Assembly (NCBI RefSeq): GCF_040412425.1
Contig: NC_089755.1
Span: 51,983,798-52,047,797, forward strand
Length of the DNA: 64,000 nucleotides
Source: Macrobrachium rosenbergii
Taxonomy: Eukaryota > Arthropoda > Malacostraca > Decapoda > Palaemonidae
Reading direction: 5' to 3'
Shown here piece after piece: positions 23,709-34,700 of this stretch. How positions within the stretch are numbered: position 1 is the first letter of the stretch; every line of letters starts with the position of its first letter. The translations under genes and the position numbers were made by a program. Below the pieces are notes generated by a model. The model had not been told where the DNA came from. It did not search any database and saw only the letters and a program-made list of their open reading frames with translations.

Positions 23709-24210
23709 AAGATATACAGTACACACAATCCTACCGAAGAGAATCAGAAGCTTTGTATCAATTTGCAGTGGAGGTCTATTTTGTTTATTTTTTTTACTTA
23801 GTTTTTTATTTAAAGAGTGAATTTGCACTGAGACAAGTGACATTTTATATGAAGCCTGTTACATAAGGTTTACACAGGCCTTTACACATAATGTGCACTA
23901 GGAAGCTTTTCACCCATCCTTATGATGTCTTATCTTTTTGAATCTTAAAATGTAAAAAGTAATTTCTTAAACCTACCAGTACTGTATAATGCTTTGCCTT
24001 CTCTTAACTTAGGGATAATCTGTTTTTCTCTTCCTTTGTTTTTATTTTCTATCCCTCCCATGGTCATAACTGACCCTAGATCCACTGGAGAAATATATAG
24101 AGAGTTAACCATCAAAAGCTTAAAAACGGAAGGGCTTGAAATGCACGTTAAGGTTTGTAGAGTGCTCATCATGTTGTCAGAAATATATAATTTCTTTACA
24201 AGTTTTAGGA

Positions 24211-24216
24211 AATAAA
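24211..24216 (+). terminator. Candidate HUWE1 polyadenylation signal
   Basis: AATAAA lies about 500 bases after the HUWE1 stop and is followed by GT/T-rich sequence. It is the first good hexamer in the 3' flank, giving a 3' UTR of about 0.5 kb. Confidence 0.5.
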
Positions 24217-24239
24217 GATTATTTGAAAGTGTAAAACAA

Positions 24240-27200
24240 TCATGGTGATACCCTGGAAACCTTATACATTTAACTTATTTCTTTTTATTGAAGAGTTCGA
24301 TCCAGCCAAACCTTCCATATTCATATGCTGTATATTTGGCCTCTATTTGCTGTATATATATAAGGCCTTTAGGAAGAAATGTGATATATATTAAGGCCCA
24401 TGAAGTTGCAATTAGTCGAGAATAGCATAAGGAACAAGGACACTGGAAACGTCCACGTTATGAATGTATAAATATTTAGCAGTGTGATCTAGTTATAGTA
24501 AGTTTTCATTTATATCTTATTACATATATTACTTGACTTCTGGGTTGATTTTTTTTATAAAGGAAAATGACTTGAGTTTCTCATGTACGAGTCAACCCAA
24601 ATTGTAAGGTGTATTTAACCAAGATCATAGCTTCTTTAGAATTTTGCATTAAATACACTGAACTTGGATCTTTGTATCTGTTACCTCCTCTAAATACTTC
24701 TATTTTTAATACAATAAGCATAATTTTAAATGTCCTGGATCTGACCAAAGAATGTAATTGGAGGGATTTCATGTCCCAGGAGCTGCCACTAAACCACCCC
24801 AAAAAAAAAAAAAAATACTGGACAAGGTAATTCTACTAATTTGGTGTAACACCATGGAAGATAATGTTATTAACATACCCAAAAATAAAAATGTTAGTAA
24901 GCACAGTAAATCTTCACCTGTAACTACGTTACAAAAAATAACACTAAAGAAAGGAATTAAGTGAAAAGAATAGCTCATGATAAAAGGTTGAGGTTCCAGT
25001 TTGTGTAGCTAAAAAGTACACATCTTTCATTTGCTATTTCTAATTAAACATTATACAAAACCATGGTTCTCACATGGAGACTCAACCCCTAGGATGGAGA
25101 AATTGTTTCAAGGAAGACTGGCACTATTACAAAGAAATGTACCTCGGCTGCTTCCTGAATACCCTGTGCTTAGGATAAGAAACTGGAAGGACTGTCCACC
25201 ACCATCAGGTAATGCCAGCTCCCCTGTAAAGTGTATGAGCACAGGAAGGAAGGCTCCTGTATTCCTTAAAGAATCTGGTATCTGATGTGAGAGGTAACAG
25301 AGCCTTTTTCAAGTTTGGTTCACCACTAAAAGTTACGGAAGTCCTGTTTTTCCTGTTCACAGAATGGGAAAATCAAGGTCAGTTGGTAGCTGTATTGTCA
25401 CCCAGAAGTAAATGATAGCACTATAAACCCCTCCACCCCCGGCTTAGTCAAAGATAGCACAGAGGGAACAAATCCTCAGAACATTATCTTTGGATTGGTA
25501 GGTTGTGTAGCCCACATGAAAGGTTCACACAAAGGGGACAGGGTCAGTAAGGAAGGTGCCTAGCTCACTTTCCAGTTGGCTGGGGGCTATGCCATCATGC
25601 ACAAAGTTCCAGTTGTCTTGTGTCTGATTCCTAGGAATAAGAACAGTGCTGATTATACTCCCTGAGAGAAGGTAACTGAACCCCACTCACACCACACACA
25701 CTGGCTGAGATAGTGGTAGTCATGGTCAATAGGAGTGTTGAATTAAAGGAACCATGACTGACACCTTCAGATGATGTAACTAGTGGTATTCATAGTCAAA
25801 GGGACTGTTCAACTACAGACCCATGACAGTCTGACGAGTTCAGCTGATGTAACTAAATGGGTAATTACTAAGAAGTATTTCATGTGGAATCTAAAGATTA
25901 AGATGAGATGTTTCCCCTGCCTCTTGAGTGCCTATCCAAGACCAACTGTATACAAAATTCATAGGTAGAGAGGAGAGAGGGCAAGCAGCCTTGTAGGATA
26001 GGAATTCCATCTCAAAAAGAACAAATGCCTGGGGAATGGGTATGCTCAGGGAAAAGCCCCCTGGTTCATTCTCTACACACTTCTCATCTATCCCTCTCCC
26101 CTTCCCCTACAGCATTTGAGTCAAAGCTTAAAAGGCAAGATCAGATGGCAAACCATAATCCTCAGGGATGAAGATCTTGACTCCTGATAAAAGCATCGTT
26201 TCAGCTCTCCATCACCTGTCAACACCTTGTCACCTCTATTGTTGAAGGGAACATCAGCCTGTGATGGATGTCGTATACCATACAGCAGTCCTGAATGGTC
26301 AAGGAACCAAAGTAAACCTCCCATGGATGTCTTGCTACTGGTCAGTTACAAGTCATCATGACCAACCTATGGCTTCTTCCAGGGCTTACATCCCAAAGAA
26401 GGGGTAAAGACTTGTCTCCTCTATAAGAGGAGAAAATGCCCCATGGAAATACAGAAGGATAATCACAAAGACAACCTTCAGCCTCCATCTTCAGTAGTCC
26501 AAAGATCAAGGGGGGTGAAAGCATGAGGGCTGATATAAAACAGGCACTCCTCTGGAAAAACTGAACAATCCACATCTGAAAAAGAAACAAATATCAATCT
26601 CATAATTTACAGCATTTCTCTAATATACAAACCAAGTCTTTCTGTTAAGATGATATTCTATTCTTTATGAACCCTAATGTAATGGTTATAAAGCAAGAAA
26701 CCTGTAGACCTAAAGTAATTTTTTTTTAAAAATAGGTGGCCAAAACAAGACAAAATGTCCATTTGTTTTTCCAGCATCCCTGACACTGCACAATCACAAG
26801 GAAAACAAAATGCAAATTAGTAAAACATTATACTAAATGTTCAAGTATCCCAGACCAAATGAACCCCAATCAACAAACAAATAATATTTAAATCTTACAT
26901 AGCTTTAATCAAGTCAAGTTGTTCTATTACTACAGTAGTAGCAGTCACATAGATGTAACACCAGCCAAAGAAAAGGCGACTGTGTTACCAAAAGGTGGAT
27001 GGTGGTATCCCTAGGAGAGCTGTTAATCAGCTCAGTGGTCTGGTAAAACTAAGGTATACTTAACTTTTGGTATCCCATCACCATTAACTACATACCTTAT
27101 TGCCAGACTTCAATGATCAAACTAAATGCCACAGGATTTTATTCTTGCAGAAACCAACTGCAGAACAGAATCAAGTTGTTACATGGGTCCAACCAGGAAC

Positions 27201-28730
27201 AAGGAGAGAGGTCCCCATTCTTCCGAGCGCTGATCACGATAAGAAGGCTGTGCAGCTTCCCAACATGCTTTGACAAGGGTAAGGATAGTTGAAAACTGTT
27301 TTGAGGGCAAGATCTTGATCCCAGGCCTCCCATGGCTCTATGGCACCTCAGTTAGCTGCGGAGAATGAGTTGCATCGCACTCAGGAATCGGAAGTTCCTG
27401 TGAATATGGACTATTCTGTCAAAAAATGCAGGTCCATATCATTTCATCATATCTGACTCAAGGTAGTGATTGGCTTTACCACAGACTGAGAGGAGCTTGA
27501 CTCCAATAGGTTGGACAAATCACCGATCCACTAAAATGTATTCCAGTCAGAGACAGACCCCATCTACAACAGTAATTGGAGGTGGCAGCCCACTTCCCTA
27601 GCCTGTGTTCGCCGAGGCCCAACAGAGATGACCCGATATACCCCAAGCAATTCTGCAAGAAAAGCCTTGTTCTCATGGACATGTTGGAAAACCTCAAACC
27701 TCTATACATGACGAACTGATAAGAGTGGGTCAAGGGAGATCGCTCTGGGTACTTCAACCAAATGCAGTCCCAGAGCAGAATACCACTCGGCAGGGGATTA
27801 AGCAGGCATTTCCATGGTTATACGAGACCCAGGATGACAAACAAACAGTTGAACAGAGCTCTTCAACCTGCTTTTTATATGCCTTATTCTACATCCTAGA
27901 GAGGTACCCTTACAATAAATGTTTCTCTTTCATTCCATCTTAATTCCTGACACTTTAGTCATCAAAGGCTCTCCTTATCCTTCAGACACCACTACAAGGG
28001 GAATCAAAAGGCTGATCCTCCCTCCCATGAGATTTGGGCAATGTGGTCATATGAAACAGACATGGCAGCACTTTAGTAGCTGATACTACAGATACTATTT
28101 CTATCCTTCAGACAAAAGTTTTTTATGACTGAGGGCATTAAGGAATGAGTCTGTATGAAAATGAAATTGATTTAGACAAGTTTTTCCTTAAACAATTATG
28201 TACATGGAATACCAGTGCATCACAAAACCAGGCTGTGTAAAATTAACAGGTCTGTAACGAAAACATAAATTTGTATTAAAAAAAATTTAGTTATAAAATT
28301 ATTCTTGGGTATAACCTAATTACCATACCTCTATTCATAACACCGATAGATACTATAAAGACAAAATATCTGGCTTCTAAACCATGAAACTAGTTTAAGC
28401 TAGAGATTTTAAAGGGTAATAAAGTCAAATTCTCATATTTTTTTATTAGTCTCACAACAAATATTGCAAGTAAACTGTACAGGGGTAAAGAGAAGGGAAT
28501 ACTGTACAAAAATATCATCTCGATACACAATACATTGTATTGATTCATCAAAAACAAAAACCCTTTTGGAGTTTTTATACTGAATACTAACCTGGCATGA
28601 TTTTTTATACAAATGAATAAAAATAAGTCTTGGGGCATGTGAAAATATATATTAATTCTTTTCTTGAATCAAATGTAATACAAATGAAATACGGAACAAT
28701 AGGACACTTCGCTATTGAATAAAAGAATGC
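24240..28730. other. Intergenic region between convergent genes, TE-like sequence
   Basis: No gene is supported. The stretch contains a diverged ~70-bp tandem duplication (25711-25850). Broken open frames, mostly on the minus strand at 26.1-27.8 kb, read like decayed mobile-element coding sequence, but I cannot assign a family. Confidence 0.6.
25711..25850 (+). repeat. Diverged ~70-bp tandem duplication
   Basis: Two adjacent units begin tagtggtagtcat and tagtggtattcat and end with 'agatgatgtaac' and 'agctgatgtaac'. Similarity is clear but imperfect. Confidence 0.75.
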
Positions 28731-28736
28731 TTTATT
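28731..28736 (-). terminator. Polyadenylation signal of the minus-strand giant-exon gene
   Basis: AATAAA on the minus strand begins 18 bases after the TAG stop (28755-28757). The 3' UTR is therefore very short. No alternative is needed. Confidence 0.7.
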
Positions 28737-28754
28737 TACAGTAAAAAGTTGCAT

Positions 28755-31700
28755 CTATGAATGCTTATCAAATAATCTGTCTTCTAACATGCCATCATTC
28801 CAGTCACATAACTGATCTAAAGGAAATGGAAAATTGCCCAATCCATACCATTTTTTATTTTTTATAAGTGTTATTAATCTCACTAAAGTTCTGGCTCGGA
28901 CACCTGATTGCCTTGAACCATACAGGAAGCCCTCAAAGTCTGGTGAGGTTTCCGAGTCTAACGTCTGGAATTTTTCAGATATGATTTTACTTGGATGACA
29001 GGTAGTTTGCAAAGGATGGATCTCAGGAACATCTGCAGTCTTTGGTAATTTCAACAAGGAACTTTCTTCTTCCCATTTTACAGCTTTGCAATCAATTGGT
29101 GGTGCGGATTCTAGCTTTCTTTTGACACTTTTAACTGGAGCAAAAAATGTTCTTATGTCACTACTTGTAACAGAATATAATTTTAACTTCCTCCTCCTGA
29201 ATGTTTGAGGACTATCTCTGTTAGAAGAGTCTGTTATACACTGTGGACTGCTAAGGAGTTTGGTAGAACCTAAACTATGAAGCTCTGGTTTTACAAAAGT
29301 ACTATTACCTGTACTTGGAGACAGAGGCATACAGGAAGTTTCAGCACTGTGAGGACTAACCTTGTGGTTTGGTTCACTAGATTTACTGTTATCTGGAGAT
29401 ACTAGCATAGTGGAGGAAGCTGCAATGTGACTGACCATTCTGCCACTCCAGTTGTCACTTTCATTGTGATGGATGATCGTGCCATTCCATTTATGTTTAT
29501 CATTAGGTTTAGTGACAGGATTAGCTTTCACAAAGCTTTTTTCATCAGAAGCTATGTCATCTAGCAAAGAATGTTTATTAGTAAAATCAGCACTGGGAGA
29601 TCTAATTTTCCAGGCACTTGAAGAGCTTGCAGAGCTAGGTGAACTGGGTGAGTCAGCTATCAAATTGTTAGCTTGTGTGGAAGAGCTTGATTTAGGCGTG
29701 GCATCAGATCCACTCACACCTTTCTTAAATTTTTGTTCTGAGGGCTTCTGAACTGTGAAGAATGATCTAATATCTTTCATATTCACAGGTGGACTTCCAA
29801 GTTTTGCTTTCTTTGCAGGAGGAGACTTGAGGACTGGGGAGTAGCATTTGTCCATTGGTTCCACTAAGGTGTTCATTTGGCCATTCTGCTGGTCACTAAT
29901 CATAATCTGTGCTTTCAGTTTGGCTCCTCTTGCTTGCCACTTACGATCATCGTGTACCAATTTAGGAGGTTTAGGGGACTTCACGGAAACTCCAGTATTA
30001 CAATGGGATACTCCACTAGCTTTTGGACTCGTAATTTTAGCACTTGAAGAAGTCTTATCTTTCTCACTTTTCACATGAGCACCTGATTTATCATCTAACC
30101 CATCCGTTCCAAAACCCTTAACGTCTGAAATACCAAGACTAGAGCAAACTACATGAGAATCAATAACACCTGTCTGCTGATCCTGAATAAGTACTTGAGC
30201 TTTAAGTTTAGCTCCACGACCATGCCATTCCCGAGGTGAAGATAATTCTGGAGAAACTTTCAAGGGAGACAAATCAGTTGTAGATTTGGGAGAAACTTTC
30301 AAGGGAGACAAATCAGTTGTAGATTTGGGTGAATGTCTTTCTCTCTCAGAATCAGTAACATATGTCTGCTGATCTTGAATAAGCACTTGGGCTTTAAGTT
30401 TAGCTCCACGGCCGTGCCATTCCCGAGGTGAAGATAATTCTGGTGAAACTTTCAAGGGAGACAAATCAGTTGTAGATTTGGGTGAATGTCTTTCCTTCTC
30501 AGAATCAGTAACATATGTCTGCTGATCCTGAATAAGCACTTGAGCTTTGAGTTTAGCTCCACGACCGTGCCATTCCCGTGGTGGAGATAATTCGGGTGAA
30601 ATTTTCAAGGGAGAATGAGCTGTAGATCTGGGTGAATGTTTTCCTCTCTCAGAACTAGTAACACCAGTCTGTTGATCATGAATAAGGACTTGAGTTGTAA
30701 CACCAGACTGTTGATCTTGAATAAGTACTTGAGCTTTAAGTTTAGCTCCTCGTCCATGCCATTCCCGAGATGGACACAATGGTGGTGAAGTTTTTAAGGG
30801 TGACAAAGGACCTGTAGCTCTAGGGCTCCTACATTTTTCTCTTTTACCTGGAGGGGACCTACTACCCACAGTACTGGAATCAGAACACACAATACTCAAC
30901 TCCTTGGAAAGTCTTGGTGAAACATCCCTTTTGATGACAGAGTTGCCAATATTAGTAGGGACCTCTTTCATACACATTTCAGTATCATTAAGAATTTCTT
31001 TTCCTAAGATTTTTTCTGAGATTTTTTCACCAGCATCATCTTCCTTACAAATCTCTTCATGGATATCAGTATCTTTACCCTCTTCTTGCAACTGTAAATC
31101 TCTGGTACTTGCTTCTTTTTTAATAGTCTCCTCTGAGGAATCAAAGCTTCCCGCTGGGGTATTTTCAAAATTGATTTTGGGATTCACTGGAACTTCTATG
31201 TTCACCTCTTCAGACACTTTGGTAGAACTGGCTGCTTCTGGCAGTTTTACATTAGTAATACTTTTTTCAACTGTCTTTTCCAAATTACCAACAACATTTG
31301 AAGAAACATCATTCTCACACCCATCTTCGGGATAAGCCATGAAATCAGATGTGGGTTGACTAAGGAATCCAGCATCACAGCTCTTTATTTTACATTCCAT
31401 CCCTTCCTGAGTGAGATCTAATTTAGTAGATCTTTCATCCTTACAAACAATCTCTTCCTTCTGGTTTCCAACTAATGTATCATTTACCAAAAAATCTGAA
31501 ATTTTATGATTATCTTCTAAATTATTTAGAAATTTATGATCCCTCAATTCACTCTTTTCATGGTTTGTCCAAGGTACTTCCTCGCTTTCACTGTCCTCAT
31601 TCCAATCTGATTCTACCCCTTCAAATTCACTGAATGTACTCATCATACTTTGATTACGATTTTCTTCTAGTTTTGCGTGTGTGTTGGGTCTATGTTTGAC

Positions 31701-34700
31701 TAAACCCTCTGTATTTTTGTCACATTTTAGTAAACCTTTCCTATTAGATGACTTTTCCAATTCCTCCACAAAGTTTAATTTTTCTTGTGGTGAATTCTCA
31801 GGTTCATCCAAAATTTCTTCCAAAAGTTTGTCCTCTTCAAAATCGGTGAACTTCCTTGCTCCGTCAGGCGAGTCAGGGCCTTCATCAGACAAATCACCTT
31901 TGTTTAAAGTGTAAAAGATATTTGCTTGTTCCTCTTGGTTCACTTTGATTGATATCTCCTCATCTATTCTAATTACTTTAGAAAGTAGTGTACTTTTACA
32001 AAGATCAACCTTGTACTTCCTCTGCACTACTACTTCATCATCCTCAGCTATACTTAAAGACTGTTCAGTGCTACTCTCTTCACTGCTTGTCAAAAACTCA
32101 CCTGTACAACTTTCTGCTGTACTTTCACCACTGGAATCTACACTAGAAATCTCTTTACCAGAAACGCTCTTACACAAAGAATCTTCCGAAACAAGAGTTG
32201 TACCTTCACAATTCAATTCCCCAGAATATTCAAGACTTTCTGAAAGATCTAACTTTGTTACAGTGCTGGTAAATACATCATCAAGAGAGTCATTCTTTTT
32301 GTCTCGTCTGTCATGTTGCAGTGACAACTCACGACATTCAGTACCCTCATCATTTTGAGTAACTTTTTGCTCTATTCTCAAACCTGATACCTGTCCATCA
32401 CATTTCATTAAAGAACATACCTCAGTAGCAACTCCCTTAGTACCTTTCTCAAGTGGCTGCTCCTGTTTCTCACTTTTTACATTAATATCTGTTTCATCCT
32501 CGACTTCCTCAAAACAAACACCTAGTTCCTTACAGTCATCAATGTTTCCCACTGTGCACTTCATTTTGTCTTCATCCATTCCACCTTCCAAAAGTTTTTC
32601 TTTTTTATCTTGGTTTATAGCTTCACTGTCAATTATTGTGCCAACTGTCATTTTGTTATCAGCTTCAACTACCATCTCATCTATAATACTTTCTACATGA
32701 GTATTGTACTGAATTGTCTTGTGTTTCTTCTTTTTTGTCTTTTGTTGCAGATTCAATTTCTGTGATCCATCAATTTTGCACAAAAATTCCTCCTCATGAC
32801 TAACTTCTGTGTCCCTTGTCTCATCTTCTACACTGTTTTTTAAGTTTCCTGCTCTATCAATATCCAATAAATCCCCAACACTATCTTCTACCATTTCACT
32901 TCCCTTTTCCCAATCATCATTACTCTCAGCTTTACTCTTGGCTAAAACAGCTGAGGTTTCATTATGATCAATACTTTTATGGCCAACATTACTATTATAT
33001 ACTTTACTCTGGATACACTCACTGATTTCACTATCACACAGTACACTATCCACATTTACATCTTTGTTATTTGTTGCTATACCTGGCCCTCCATTTTGGT
33101 TTCTTGAAATAATTGTAAGTGATCTCACTTCATCCCTTAGTTTTTTCATATCAAGTGTTTTTGCACTTTCACCATTATTCCCTAATTTTCCAGAGCTTGA
33201 CTGATCACTGGTGTCTGACAATGACCGTTCAGTCCTGAGCTTGGGTGTAGAAAGCTTTTTAGAGCACTTACCAAAGGCTAAACTTTCAAGCCACTTAGAA
33301 CTCGGTCTTCTCTCTCTTACTGGTCGATTTCTAATTACACTAGGTTCATTTTTAATATCAAAGTTTTTGCCTTTTATCACAGAATTTTCTGCCAGTGCCG
33401 TCACAGCCGTTGAGGAATCTTCTTCGGACAGACTTTCACTGGTACTTTTGGAAAGAGACTTTCTTCTCCCATTACGAGACACGCCATCACTATTGTTCTC
33501 TGATGTACTACCACTATTTCTAAATTCAGGTCTACTTTGAGACAACACTGTCATTTTCAATGCTTGCTCCGAGATTTCTGTTTCCTCACTGTTATGCTGT
33601 GTCCTAAACGAAGAATCACTTTCGCTTTTTAATCGACCTTTCCGTCTGGACAAACGGTTATATGTATTACTACTAATATCACTAGGAAGAGGGTTGGCTC
33701 TAGAGCCTTTTCCACATGGAACACTATCTGCTGACCTAGTTCGCAACCTTTGCTTACTCAAAATAACTGTGTCATTGTCCTCAGATCTGACATTTGAATC
33801 TTTAAAATTACAATCAAGCTTCTTTTTATACGGAATTCTTTCAGGGCAGTCACCATCAAACAAAAGTGCTACCCTGTGCTTCTCTGAAGACTTTAGAAGT
33901 CCCTCTTTCAACTCTTGTACCAAGCTCTGGAATTCTGACTTGATAGGAGATATCACTACTTTCAAAACTTTGTCACAGTCTACACTTTCCTCTTTACCTT
34001 GATCGTCAATTAGGTGCTTTACCTGCACATTTCTCCCTAACTTCAGACTCTCTGACATTCTTCTGGATCTAGGCTCTCCTTTCTTAATTTCTATTTCAGC
34101 ACTAGACAATTCTTCATCTTTAGTTAAAATCGAAGGCATCTGTTCATCTCCTTTATTTTCTCCACTGTAACGAGCACTACGTCGTCTTACCCTCACATCC
34201 TTTGAGTTTCCAGAAGACCCATCCATTCTGGCAAGGGGAACATTCTCCTTACTATCTCGTGCAACATCACTGCTTGATACCATCAACCCTAAACTTTTGT
34301 CTTTCAATGACTTTTTAGGCCCAGTATAAGAGTGTACCTTACTGTCTGCAATACTAGTTTTCTTCTTAGCAGGAGATATCTTAGATTCTCTCTTATTATT
34401 TCCCTGAGATTCTTGATTATGTTCCATACCCTTTGGACTCTCATTAACATACTGATTCTCTTTACTGATTACTGATAATTTACCATCAGTGGCACGTTTA
34501 CACAACTTTCTAGGTGACAAGTTCATCTTTTCCTTTACTGTCAGTATTGAGCTAGGAACAAATTTATCGAGCTCCTGCACATTGGGAAAGAGGAAATGAC
34601 CAGGATTCACAAACACAACATTGTTTGAGTCTGTCACATACCCAATTTGGTTTGTTACATCACCAAGAGCGGAATCTCCAACAAATATTGCATCCATGCT

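Noticed and set aside
25031..25285. 84-codon plus-strand open frame downstream of HUWE1
   Set aside because: No domain, start context or splice partners. It lies in TE-like intergenic sequence.
30904..31335. 143-codon open frame on the plus strand inside the giant exon, and similar ones at 31945-32358 and 33211-33540
   Set aside because: These are antisense shadows of the minus-strand coding exon, caused by its Ser/Glu-rich codons. They have no splice or start context of their own.
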